Positions 33,180 to 41,824 of a DNA stretch of 64,000 nt are shown here, in pieces. The position numbers and the translations under genes are program-made. Source of the DNA: Pseudomonas beijingensis (GTDB lineage Bacteria; Pseudomonadota; Gammaproteobacteria; Pseudomonadales; Pseudomonadaceae); assembly GCF_030687295.1 (NCBI RefSeq), contig NZ_CP117425.1, positions 3,910,001-3,974,000 on the forward strand, read 5' to 3'. How positions within the stretch are numbered: position 1 is the first letter of the stretch; each line of letters begins with the position of its first letter. The notes under the pieces were generated by a model. The model was not told where the DNA came from. It was given only the letters and a program-made list of their open reading frames with translations, and made no database searches.

Positions 33180-34547
33180 TCACCAACCCCAGAATTGCAA
33201 CCACCAGCCATACCCCACCAGGCTGCTAGCCAGGACCAGGCATGCCATGGCGGGCAAGCGTCGGATCGGCGATGCCACGGTGGACCGCAGGCGTTTCCAG
33301 CCCAGCCACAGGCTCCAGGCAATTGCCGCTGTCAGCAGCGCGGCCCTTACCGGTGAAACCCATTCCAGCAGCAGCCCTTCATAGCGCAGCAGCTTGACGG
33401 TGGTGGCCGACAGGCCGAGGAACAACCCGGCAGCGCCAAGAGGCGTCAGGGTGAGGGCCAGGGGCCGATAGGCTGTGGCATCGTCCGAGAGACATGCCGC
33501 CAGGCGCATCAATAGCATCAACGAAGTGCCCATCAGCAGAGCACTCATGCCCAGATACGCGACGATGCAAAAACCATCGAGCCAACTGAAACTGTCATTG
33601 AGTTGCGGGTAGTGGGTCAACAGCCACCAGGGCGCGTTGTCCTGTAGCGCCCAAAGCCAATCGTGACTCACCAGCCATTGGGCCAGGCCCTGCTTGAGGT
33701 CGATGAACCAGGGGCTGACGGTCCACTGAAAGGCTCCCATGGCTAGGCCGATGACGCCGAACAGCAGCAAGCGAACGTCCCAGGGCGACAGCGTCTTGGC
33801 CGTCGCTTGGAGGATTTCCGCGCTGCTGGAGCGGGCAATCAGCCGTACCGCGTCGCGCTGGCCGCTGCAGCGACCACAGGCGTGGCAATCGGCGGCGCCG
33901 CGCAGGCGACGGATGTCCAGCAGCGGCGCGCAATTGGGGGGAGGACGCCGGGGTGCAGGGTTTTCCAGCCAGCGTTGTTCGTCCACCTGGAAGTGCACCG
34001 GTGCCAAGCGGGCGAGCAGGGCAAACACACCACTGACCGGGCACAGGTAACGGCACCACACCCGCTTGCCCCGGGCGAACGACAGGCCGACGATCACCGC
34101 GGCGACGGTGGAACCGCCCAGGATCAGCAGTGCCGCCTGGGCATAGTCGTACACGCTGATCAACTGGCCGTAGACCGTGGTCAGACAGAACGCCAGGGTC
34201 GGCCAGCCGGCCCAGCGCAACCCGCGTGGCACCCCGAGGCCCTTGCCGTACTGGCTGGCCCATTCGCTCAGGGCGCCTTCCGGGCACAGCACGCCACACC
34301 AGAGGCGGCCGAACAACACGATCGACAGCAACACGAACGGCCACCAGATTCCCCAGAACAGGAACTGTGCCAGCAGCGTCAGGCTATCCAACAGCCGCGC
34401 CTGGCTGTCCGGTAATGGCAACATTGCCGGCACCACCAACAGCACCGCGTAGAACAGCACCACCGCCCATTGCACTGCACGAATGGTTGCGCCGTGGCGG
34501 CGCATGCCGTCGCCCAGGCGTTGCAGCCAGGGGTTCAGGTCGGGCAT
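33180..34547 (-). CDS. ftrD: FtrD-like polyferredoxin membrane protein
   Basis: A 455-residue membrane protein from ATG 34547, overlapping the ftrC stop by 13 bp. NapH/NosR/CcoG-type features: about ten helices, the repeated motifs FGRLWCGVLCPEGALSEW and RVWCRYLCPVSGVFALLAR, and a cytoplasmic CHACGRCSG segment for 4Fe-4S clusters. In Brucella and Bordetella FtrABCD systems this component is proposed to supply electrons during ferrous iron uptake. The assignment rests on the four-gene context. Confidence 0.85.
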   Translation of the reverse strand: MPDLNPWLQRLGDGMRRHGATIRAVQWAVVLFYAVLLVVPAMLPLPDSQARLLDSLTLLAQFLFWGIWWPFVLLSIVLFGRLWCGVLCPEGALSEWASQYGKGLGVPRGLRWAGWPTLAFCLTTVYGQLISVYDYAQAALLILGGSTVAAVIVGLSFARGKRVWCRYLCPVSGVFALLARLAPVHFQVDEQRWLENPAPRRPPPNCAPLLDIRRLRGAADCHACGRCSGQRDAVRLIARSSSAEILQATAKTLSPWDVRLLLFGVIGLAMGAFQWTVSPWFIDLKQGLAQWLVSHDWLWALQDNAPWWLLTHYPQLNDSFSWLDGFCIVAYLGMSALLMGTSLMLLMRLAACLSDDATAYRPLALTLTPLGAAGLFLGLSATTVKLLRYEGLLLEWVSPVRAALLTAAIAWSLWLGWKRLRSTVASPIRRLPAMACLVLASSLVGYGWWLQFWGW

Positions 34548-35389
34548 GGCAGGGTTTCCGCTTTGCGTGGCCGCAACCAACCCGCGACCACCCCCCAATA
34601 GCCCAGCCACACCAGCAATGTCATCGCACTCGGGCTGGCCCGATACCCGGTGAAATCCGCCAGGAACCCGCCGAAACCATGGCCGTCGTCGAGTAATGCG
34701 CTGCTGTCCCACAGCGCGTCGCCAATGCCGCGATACACCGCCTCGGGCCAATCCATCGCCAGCAATTGCCCGCCGACTCGCTCGATGGCACTGACCAGCA
34801 ACGCCGCGCCCAACAGCAGCAGGATCGCTTCGCTGATAGCAAAGAACCGCGGCCACGAGATAAACCGACGACTGCTGTGCAGCAAGGAGACGGTCAGCAG
34901 CGACAGCACCAGCCCGGCCAGCGCGCCCACGGCGAACAAGCCCAGTTGCGGCCCGTGCAGGCGTGTCCCGGCGCCATACAGGAAAACCACGGTTTCACTG
35001 CCTTCGCGGCTGACGGCGAGCAACGCCAAGACCATCAGCCCCAGGCCGCCCTGACGGCTCAGGCGCTGGTCGGCGTGGCGTGTCAGGTCATGCTTGAGTG
35101 TCCTCGCGTTTCGGTGCATCCAGCCGACCATTTGCACGATCAACAGGCTGGCAACCAGTGCCAACGACGCCTGGAACCACTCATTGGCCGCACCGCTCAT
35201 GGCCTCGCCGGCGAGTAGGATCAGGCCGGCCAGCACGCCGGACAACAACAGGCCCAACGCCGCGCCGGCCCATACAGAGCGCCGCAGTTGGCTGGCCTGT
35301 TGCTGCTGGCTGGCCCAGGCCTGGAGAATCCCGATCACCAACAACGCTTCGACGCTTTCGCGCCAGACAATAAACATCGATTGAGTCAT
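34535..35389 (-). CDS. ftrC: FtrC, FTR1-family iron permease
   Basis: A 284-residue membrane protein from ATG 35389 with seven predicted helices. The two iron-binding REXXE motifs of FTR1 permeases are present: WRESVEALLVIG at the N-terminus and SREGSETVVFLYG in the middle. It transports iron across the inner membrane. It lies 22 bp after ftrB and overlaps ftrD, so the four genes form one operon. Confidence 0.92.
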   Translation of the reverse strand: MTQSMFIVWRESVEALLVIGILQAWASQQQQASQLRRSVWAGAALGLLLSGVLAGLILLAGEAMSGAANEWFQASLALVASLLIVQMVGWMHRNARTLKHDLTRHADQRLSRQGGLGLMVLALLAVSREGSETVVFLYGAGTRLHGPQLGLFAVGALAGLVLSLLTVSLLHSSRRFISWPRFFAISEAILLLLGAALLVSAIERVGGQLLAMDWPEAVYRGIGDALWDSSALLDDGHGFGGFLADFTGYRASPSAMTLLVWLGYWGVVAGWLRPRKAETLPCPT

Positions 35390-35411
35390 GCAAACGCCTC
35401 CTGCTGGCCGA

Positions 35412-35756
35412 TCACCGGGCGAGAATCCCGCCCTCGGGCAGTTGCGGGTTGAATTCATCGAAAAACGGATAGTGCCCGGGGCGCAGCGGATGGATGACCA
35501 CGAAAGTCGTGACGCCGGGCGAGAGCACTTTCTCTACGCGCAATGGCGTGCTTTCGAACTCCGCCGGACCCTGGCCGACATTCTTCAGCACGATCTTGAA
35601 CCGTTGCCCGGCGGGTACTTCCAGCTGCGACGGCGTGAAATACCCGTCGCGCATGCTCAATTCATAGGTGGGCAGTTCGGCCAGGGCGATTGACGGTAGC
35701 AGCAGAGCGGCCCGCGTCAGCCAGGCCAGGCATGACGGCCAGGATCGGCGGCTCAT
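35412..35756 (-). CDS. ftrB: FtrB, periplasmic cupredoxin-like protein
   Basis: A 114-residue protein with a signal peptide (SRRSWPSCLAWLTRAALLLPSIALA) and a cupredoxin-type beta-sandwich (YFTPSQLEVPAGQRFKIVLKN, FESTPLRVEK, RPGHYPFFDEF). It lacks the canonical Cys of type 1 copper sites, as is common in this EfeO/FtrB-like family. It is thought to oxidise ferrous iron for the permease. The start is 2 bp after the ftrA stop. Confidence 0.85.
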   Translation of the reverse strand: MSRRSWPSCLAWLTRAALLLPSIALAELPTYELSMRDGYFTPSQLEVPAGQRFKIVLKNVGQGPAEFESTPLRVEKVLSPGVTTFVVIHPLRPGHYPFFDEFNPQLPEGGILAR

Positions 35757-35758
35757 GT

Positions 35759-36289
35759 TCAGTACCCGCCTTTTTTACCGATCCCGGCGTAGACGAATTC
35801 ATAATGCAGTTCGCAGCGCTCGAACCATGGGGCCACGCCGGTTTCCTTGTCGGTATGACGACCCAGGGACGCGTGGCCACCCGGTGGCAGGACGGTGAAG
35901 GTCAATTGGTATTTGCCCGGGCCGAGCAGCTTGACGTTGTCGCCGTAGTGCGGCCCGTCATTGGCAACCATGGCGTGGAAGTCGCCTTTGAGCGTGGTGT
36001 CGTTGCCTTGTTTCTTCAGCTGGAACGACACGTTGAGATAGGGCACGAAACTGCCTTCCTGAAAGCCTTGCTGGTTGTCCGCCGTGGCGCGGATATCCGC
36101 TTCCAGGTGCACATCCGAATCCGCCGTGGCGCGCATCATCCCAGCGGGGGCCATTTCGATCGGTTGCAAGTACACCGCGCCGACTTCCAGCCCCGGGCAC
36201 AGTTGCGGTTCGCCGATGGGGTATTCCTTGGCCTGGGCCAGCGGTGGGAGCAACAGCAAGGCGAGGGACAACGGAGCAAGGGTGCGCAT
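35759..36289 (-). CDS. ftrA: FtrA, P19/Tp34-type periplasmic iron-binding protein
   Basis: A 176-residue protein with a clear signal peptide ending ALAQA/AKEYPIGEP. It shows family landmarks: EIxP-type VGAVYLQPIEMAPAGMM, ADSDVHLEADI, FVPYLNVSFQL, MVANDGPHYGDNV and the C-terminal Cys-containing FERCELHYEF. These dimeric proteins bind iron and copper in the periplasm and feed FTR1. It is the first gene of the operon, with a Fur-like site upstream. Confidence 0.9.
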   Translation of the reverse strand: MRTLAPLSLALLLLPPLAQAKEYPIGEPQLCPGLEVGAVYLQPIEMAPAGMMRATADSDVHLEADIRATADNQQGFQEGSFVPYLNVSFQLKKQGNDTTLKGDFHAMVANDGPHYGDNVKLLGPGKYQLTFTVLPPGGHASLGRHTDKETGVAPWFERCELHYEFVYAGIGKKGGY

Positions 36290-36340
36290 GATAACTTCCT
36301 GGTTGGCTAATTGATGGCGCCGAGTCTAGGAAGCTTCGCT

Positions 36341-36362
36341 GCGAATAATAATGATTCTTGTC
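36341..36362 (-). promoter_or_regulatory. Candidate Fur box upstream of ftrA
   Basis: GCGAATAATAATGATTCTTG resembles the Fur consensus GATAATGATAATCATTATC in an AT-rich island in otherwise GC-rich DNA, about 55 bp before the ftrA start. Iron repression of ftrABCD would be expected. Confidence 0.55.
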
Positions 36363-36419
36363 AATTTTCAGCGCGAATTTTTGATCAACGAACGTGGGAT
36401 CGTTCCTGCGCGGCTGTTC

Positions 36420-36433
36420 TTGATCAGGATCAA
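36420..36433 (+). promoter_or_regulatory. Perfect ANR/Dnr box upstream of the DUF3079 gene
   Basis: TTGAT-CAGG-ATCAA matches the FNR/ANR consensus exactly and is centred 67 bp before the downstream ATG. A TAGGGT element at 36456-36461 is in class II -10 position. It is about 130 bp upstream of ftrA on the other strand and could also influence it. Confidence 0.8.
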
Positions 36434-36493
36434 GGGCGGCAGCGGCCCAGCGGGGTAGGGTATGGGTACACCCATCGGTCATACGGGGTCGTC

Positions 36494-36721
36494 ATGGCAA
36501 AGCCTTTTCCCATCAGTCCCAAGCATCCCGAGCGCATCTGCTGGGGATGTGATCGTTACTGTCCGACCAGTGCGCTGGCCTGCGGCAACGGTGCCGATCG
36601 AACGATGCACCCGGCCGAGATGATCGGGGACGATTGGTACCTGCATGGGGATTGGGGGCTGGAGTTGGTCGACATTACCGCCAAGGTCATTGACCCCAGC
36701 GCCACTCACCTGAAGGAATAA
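36494..36721 (+). CDS. DUF3079 protein, likely anaerobically induced
   Basis: A 75-residue protein with the DUF3079 signature. It opens MAKPFPISPKHPERICWGCD, followed by a Cys in RYCPTSALACG and the MIGDDWY segment. The three or four cysteines (CWGCDRYC) suggest metal or Fe-S binding. Function is unknown. A perfect ANR/Dnr box in its promoter ties it to low-oxygen or denitrifying growth. It is monocistronic, followed by a REP-type hairpin. Confidence 0.85.
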   Translation: MAKPFPISPKHPERICWGCDRYCPTSALACGNGADRTMHPAEMIGDDWYLHGDWGLELVDITAKVIDPSATHLKE

Positions 36722-36742
36722 GGTGAAGGAATAAGGGTAAAC

Positions 36743-36773
36743 CTGTGGCGAGGGAGCAAGCTCCCTCGCCACA
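36743..36773. terminator. Compact hairpin after the DUF3079 gene
   Basis: CTGTGGCGAGGGAGC and its complement GCTCCCTCGCCACA form a nearly loopless stem 20 bp after the stop codon, between two convergent genes. It is probably a bidirectional terminator made from the TGTGGCGAGG repeat family. Confidence 0.7.
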
Positions 36774-36815
36774 ATGAAAACCAACAGGTCTTGATAGCTG
36801 TCCCGTGCAGGCCGA

Positions 36816-38555
36816 TCAGAGCTTCGGCAACTGCCCGATCCGTCCCATCATCTCGGTCACGATCTGCAAGTCCAAAAGGAATTGCTCCACGGTCTTGAAC
36901 TCGTTGTCGTTGTGGCCGGTGTATTTGACGTCGGGCATCGCCAGGCCGAATTGCACGCCGTTTGGCAGGTCATGGACCGATGTGGCGCCGGCGGAGGTGC
37001 CGTATTTGTGTTCCATGCCGAGATTTTCAGTGGCGACGGCTAGCAGTGCCTTGACCCATTCACCCTCAGGGTTGCGGTACATCGGCGCGTCGATGGAGTA
37101 GTCGAAGGCCACCGCGACCTGGGATTGCTTGCTCCAGACGGCCAGCTTGTCGGCAATCTCAGTCTTGAGGGCTTCTGTGGTCTTGCCGACCGGTACCCGC
37201 AGGTTGACCGCCAGCTTGAACGTCTTGTCATCCATCCCGACGTAGGTCAGCGAGGCGGTCAGCGGCCCCATGAACACGTCGGAAAAGCCGATGCCTAATT
37301 TTTTGCCCAGGTAATCCAAGCCCCAATTGTTGGCGGCGTAACGGGCGGCGTCGGTGATGTGGTTGTGTTTGAGCGCAACCTTGCCGTCCAGGCCATTGAT
37401 GAAGTCCAGCATCCGTGCCACCGGGTTGACGCCTGACTCGGGCTCGGAGGAGTGGGCGGAAACGCCGGTGAAGGTCAGTTGCACGTCTTTGCCGACGACC
37501 TGGGAGCCCACTTCGAAATTGCCGCCGTTGCGCTTGGCATAGTCGGTAGCGGCCTTGAGCAGGTCGGCGGCCAGCTCGGCGGGCTTGTCGCTGGCGAAGG
37601 TGGCCACGGACGTCGACGGAATCTGATTGGTCGCCAGGCCGCCGGTCAATGCGGTGATTTGCGCGCCCTTGCCCTGTGCCGCGCGGCGAGGGAAATTGGC
37701 CATGACGGTGCCGTAGCCTTTCTCGGCAATCACCACGGGATAGCCGCCATCCAGTGCCAAGTTGTAGTTGGGCGTCGGGTTGCGTTCGAAATAATAGGGA
37801 ATGGCGTCGCCGGTGGTTTCCTCGGTGGTGTCGACCAGCAGCTTGAAGTTGCGCGCCAGCGGCAGCTTCTCTTCCTTGATGATCTTCATGGCGTAGAGCG
37901 CCACGACGATGCCGTTCTTGTCGTCCTCGGTGCCCCGGCCATACATGCGGTCGCCCACCAGGGTGACCTTGAACGGATCGAGACGGGTGCCGTCTTTCAA
38001 CACCCAGTTTTCCGGCGTGACCGGCACCACGTCGGCATGGGCGTGGATACCGACGACTTCGTCACCGCTGCCTTCGAGTGAAATCTCATAGACGCGGTTG
38101 TCGATGTTGCGGAAGTTCAGGTTGAACGCCTCGGCCAGGCTTTTGATCTTGTCGGCGATCTTGAGGAACTCGGGGTTCTCGTGTTGGGCGACACCGTCCT
38201 TGCGAAAGGTCGGGATGGCGACCAGTTCCTTCAGCGTCTCGGTGGCAGCTTTGCCGTATTTCACTCGGGCGTAGAGGCCCAGCAGGCGATGGATTTCGTT
38301 CTGCTGTTCGGTCGACAGGGTTTTGTTGGCCTGGAAGGCGCTGATGGTCGGGCCGAGGTTGGCGGTTTTGGCGAGGTCGCTTTTGGCTACTTCGGCGAGG
38401 AATTGCCTGAAATCGGTGACTGATGTATCGGCGAAGGTTTTGACGATGGCCGTGCTTTGTTGGGCCGTGATGTTGGCGTTGGCCGACATCGCGAATGACG
38501 ACAGGCTGGACAGTATGAGGGTGGCAACGGCAAGACGCTTGAACGGGCAGTTCAT
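36816..38555 (-). CDS. Exported M20-family dipeptidase
   Basis: About 579 residues from ATG 38555; an ATG 12 bp upstream is also possible. A signal peptide (RLAVATLILSSLSSFAMSANA) precedes a helical region and then an M20 metallopeptidase. Metal ligands are in VVGIHAHADVVP, MYGRGTEDDKNG and VDTTEETTG, with the late catalytic His in FTGVSAHSSEPESG. It resembles PepV-type dipeptidases with a periplasmic location. Substrates are probably di- or tripeptides. It is a stand-alone gene. Confidence 0.88.
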   Translation of the reverse strand: MNCPFKRLAVATLILSSLSSFAMSANANITAQQSTAIVKTFADTSVTDFRQFLAEVAKSDLAKTANLGPTISAFQANKTLSTEQQNEIHRLLGLYARVKYGKAATETLKELVAIPTFRKDGVAQHENPEFLKIADKIKSLAEAFNLNFRNIDNRVYEISLEGSGDEVVGIHAHADVVPVTPENWVLKDGTRLDPFKVTLVGDRMYGRGTEDDKNGIVVALYAMKIIKEEKLPLARNFKLLVDTTEETTGDAIPYYFERNPTPNYNLALDGGYPVVIAEKGYGTVMANFPRRAAQGKGAQITALTGGLATNQIPSTSVATFASDKPAELAADLLKAATDYAKRNGGNFEVGSQVVGKDVQLTFTGVSAHSSEPESGVNPVARMLDFINGLDGKVALKHNHITDAARYAANNWGLDYLGKKLGIGFSDVFMGPLTASLTYVGMDDKTFKLAVNLRVPVGKTTEALKTEIADKLAVWSKQSQVAVAFDYSIDAPMYRNPEGEWVKALLAVATENLGMEHKYGTSAGATSVHDLPNGVQFGLAMPDVKYTGHNDNEFKTVEQFLLDLQIVTEMMGRIGQLPKL

Positions 38556-38720
38556 GGTGGCAGGCATTCCTTTGCAGGAGAGAAGTATCGTTTGATGAAA
38601 CAATCACTTACAACCTAGCACCATGAACACGCGGCGGGGGAGCCCTTTGAACAGGATTGTCGCCCGGGAAAGCGAAAACGGCGCAGAAATGAAAAATCCA
38701 TTCCAACCACCCGACACTCA

Positions 38721-39650
38721 GTGTGGGAGCTTGCTCGGGAAAGCGGTGGGTCAGCTTGCATTGATGCTGATGCTGATGCTGATGCTGATGCTGCTGACGC
38801 CATCGCGAGCAAGCTCGGCTCCCACAGGTTTTTTGGGGTGTTCACAAATCCTCAGTCCATCACAGATCCAATGTGGGAGCGAGCTTGCTCGCGATAGCGG
38901 TGGGTCAGCTTGCATTGATGCTGATGCTGCTGACGCCATCGCGAGCAAGCTCGGCTCCCATAGGTTTTTTGGGGTGTTCACAAATCCTCAGTCCACCACG
39001 AATCCAATGTGGGAGCGAGCTTGCTCGCGATAGCGGTGGGTCAGCTTGCATTGATGCTGGATGTGCCGCCGCCATCGCGAGCAAGCTCGGCTCCCACAGG
39101 TTTTTTGGGATGTTCACAAATCCTCAGCCCACCACAGATCCAATGTGGGAGCGGGCTTGCTCGCGAAAGCGGTGGGTCAGCTTGCATTGATGCTGGATGT
39201 GCCGCCGCCATCGCGAGCAAGCTCGGCTCCCACAGGTTTTTTGGGGTGTTCACAAATCCTCAGTCCACCACGAATCCAATGTGGGAGCGAGCTTGCTCGC
39301 GATAGCGGTGGGTCAGCTTGCGTTGATGCTGGATGTGCCGCCGCCATCGCGAGCAAGCTCGGCTCCCACAGGTTTTTTGGGATGTTCACAAATCCTCAGC
39401 CCACCACAGATCCAATGTGGGAGCGGGCTTGCTCGCGATAGCGGTGGGTCAGTTTGCATTGATGCTGATGCTGCTGACGCCTTCGCGAGCAAGCTCGGCT
39501 CCCACAGGTTTTTTGGGATGTTCACAAATCCTCAGCCCACCACAGATCCAATGTGGGAGCGGGCTTGCTCGCGAAAGCGGTGGGTCAGCTTGCATTGATG
39601 CTGGATGTGCCGCCGCCATCGCGAGCAAGCTCGCTCCCACAGGGGATCTG
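38721..39650. repeat. Seven-unit tandem REP array, 136-bp period
   Basis: Copies of TGTGGGAGCGAGCTTGCTCG begin at about 38722, 38872, 39008, 39144, 39280, 39416 and 39552. After the first 150-bp interval the spacing is exactly 136 bp. Each unit is a REP doublet plus a constant link (GTTTTTTGGGGTGTTCACAA). The loop varies: some units contain GATGCT repeats, others GGATGTGCCGCCGCC. The first unit has an expanded GATGCT run. No gene is supported in this 1.1-kb interval. Confidence 0.95.
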
Positions 39651-39704
39651 TGGCGGATGCCAGTTTTGTAAGTACCCACTGCCACAGGGGCGGTGGGTAT
39701 GGGT

Positions 39705-41705
39705 TTAATGCGGTGCGCGCGGAATCGTCTTGAGCAGGTCTTCAGGGCTGATGTAGCCGACCACCGGTTGCGCCGTGCTGCCGGGCAATGGCAGGTCAAG
39801 GATGTGCCCCTTGATCTTGCCCACCACATGCATCTCGCAGGGTTTGCAGTCGAACTTCAGCGTCAGCACTTCATCCCCATGTATCAGTTGCATCGGCGCG
39901 ACCTTGGTGCGCACGCCGGTGACGCCCTTGGCTTGCTTGGGGCAGAGGTTGAACGAGAAACGCAGGCAGTGCTTGGTGATCATCACCGGCACTTCACCGG
40001 TTTCCTCGTGGGCCTCGAACGCCGCATCGATCAGCTTGACCCCGTGGCGATGATAGAAATCCCGGGCCTTCTGGTTGTAGACGTTGGCCAGGAACGACAG
40101 GTGCGACTCCGGGTACACCGGCGGCGGGCTGGTCTCGGCCTTGCGGCCACCGCGCGGGTGGGCTTTGATGCGGGCGGCGGTCAGGGCTTCGATGGCTTCG
40201 CGGCGCAACGCCTTGAGCTGCGAGTTGGGGATGAAGAACGCCTGGGGCGCATCCAGCTCGATGGCGGTGGCGTGGTACTCGGTGGTGCCCAGTTGGCCGA
40301 GCAGGTCATGCAGTTGCTCCAAGGCCTGTTCCGGCTTGTTCGCCAGGCCGAATGGCCCCTCCAGGGCGACGCTGGCGCTGATGCCTTCCTCGCTGGTGGC
40401 GGTCAGTTCCAGGCGTTCTTCGCCCAGGCGCGCAACCCAGGCCAGGCCGACCCGGCGCTCGGAGGAGGTCTTGAGCAACGCTTGCTGCCAGTTGTGGTCC
40501 AGGTTGCGGCTCAGCGGATGGTTGGGGCGCAATTGGTACATCCCGGCCGGCATCTCGTTGGGCTCGACGCGGTAGCGGTAGCGCTTCTGGCCGTCCTCTT
40601 CGAATTCACCCTTGGGCTCGGCGATGTTGGCGCGGAAACCGACGACTTCGCGCTTGACCAGCACGTTGAGCCCGTCGCCGTTGGACAACGGATCGAAGGT
40701 CACTACTTGCAAGTCGCGCTTGCCGACCTTTTCCACCACGCCCACCGGCACGCCGGTAAAGGTTGGCGAATCGAAGGCGCCGATGTCGATCTTGCGCTCG
40801 CTGACGAAATAGTCGGTGCTGCCACGGTGGAAGGTCTTGTCCGGGTCGGGGACGAAGAAGTGGGCGGTACGGCCGCTGGACGCGCGGGCCAGGTCCGGGC
40901 GGTCTTCGAGGACATCGTCCAGGCGCTGGCGGTAATAGGCGGTGATGTTCTTCACATAGCCCATGTCCTTGTAGCGCCCTTCGATCTTGAACGAGCGCAC
41001 GCCGGCTTCGACCAGGGCGCGGATGTTGGCGCTCTGGTTGTTGTCTTTCATCGACAGCAGGTGTTTTTCATAGGCGACTACCCGGCCCTGGTCATCCTTG
41101 AGGGTGTAGGGCAGGCGACAGGCCTGGGAACAGTCGCCACGGTTGGCGCTGCGGCCGTTCTGGGCGTGGGAGATGTTGCACTGGCCGGAAAAGGCCACGC
41201 ACAGCGCACCGTGGATGAAGAACTCGATGGCCGCATCGGTCTCGTCGGCGATGGCACGGATTTCCTGCAGGTTCAGCTCACGGGCCAGGACCAGTTGCGA
41301 GAAACCGGCCTGGTCGAGGAACTTGGCCCGGGCCAGGGTGCGGATGTCGGTCTGGGTGCTGGCGTGCAGCTCGATAGGCGGGATATCCAGCTCCATCACC
41401 CCCAGGTCCTGGACGATCAACGCGTCGACACCGGCATCGTACAACTGGTGGATCAGCTGGCGGGCCGGCTCCAGTTCATTGTCGTGCAGGATGGTGTTGA
41501 TGGTCGTGAACACCCGGGCGTGGTAGCGGTGGGCGAACTCCACCAGCCGGGCAATATCGCCCACCTCGTTGCAGGCGTTGTGACGCGCGCCGAAACTCGG
41601 GCCACCGATGTACACGGCGTCGGCGCCATGCAGAATGGCCTCGCGGGCGATGGTCACGTCGCGGGCGGGGCTGAGCAATTCCAGATGATGTTTGGGCAAG
41701 GACAT
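39705..41705 (-). CDS. rlhA: RlhA, 23S rRNA C2501 hydroxylation protein (U32 family)
   Basis: A 666-residue long-form U32 protein. The U32 signature IEFFIHGALCVAFSGQCNIS is followed by GDCSQACRLPY. A C-terminal domain includes KHCLRFSFNLCPKQ and KFDCKPCEMHV. The cysteines probably bind a 4Fe-4S cluster. E. coli RlhA (YdcP, about 650 residues) hydroxylates C2501 of 23S rRNA using prephenate-derived chemistry. This is the third U32 protein in the window after UbiU and UbiV. Confidence 0.88.
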   Translation of the reverse strand: MSLPKHHLELLSPARDVTIAREAILHGADAVYIGGPSFGARHNACNEVGDIARLVEFAHRYHARVFTTINTILHDNELEPARQLIHQLYDAGVDALIVQDLGVMELDIPPIELHASTQTDIRTLARAKFLDQAGFSQLVLARELNLQEIRAIADETDAAIEFFIHGALCVAFSGQCNISHAQNGRSANRGDCSQACRLPYTLKDDQGRVVAYEKHLLSMKDNNQSANIRALVEAGVRSFKIEGRYKDMGYVKNITAYYRQRLDDVLEDRPDLARASSGRTAHFFVPDPDKTFHRGSTDYFVSERKIDIGAFDSPTFTGVPVGVVEKVGKRDLQVVTFDPLSNGDGLNVLVKREVVGFRANIAEPKGEFEEDGQKRYRYRVEPNEMPAGMYQLRPNHPLSRNLDHNWQQALLKTSSERRVGLAWVARLGEERLELTATSEEGISASVALEGPFGLANKPEQALEQLHDLLGQLGTTEYHATAIELDAPQAFFIPNSQLKALRREAIEALTAARIKAHPRGGRKAETSPPPVYPESHLSFLANVYNQKARDFYHRHGVKLIDAAFEAHEETGEVPVMITKHCLRFSFNLCPKQAKGVTGVRTKVAPMQLIHGDEVLTLKFDCKPCEMHVVGKIKGHILDLPLPGSTAQPVVGYISPEDLLKTIPRAPH

Positions 41706-41824
41706 TTGTTTTTAGTCAGGCTGGTCACGGTCGAAGCGCGCATTGTAGCCGGCAGGAGCCTTACAGGCACCTGTGGACTTGGGTTTGCACGATCCGGACC
41801 GATGCGCGGTGCTCCCCTCCGGGT

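Noticed and set aside
38721..39650. Regular repeats that could be read as a CRISPR array
   Set aside because: The repeat unit is about 136 bp with inverted REP cores inside; repeats and spacers do not have CRISPR lengths and no cas gene is nearby.
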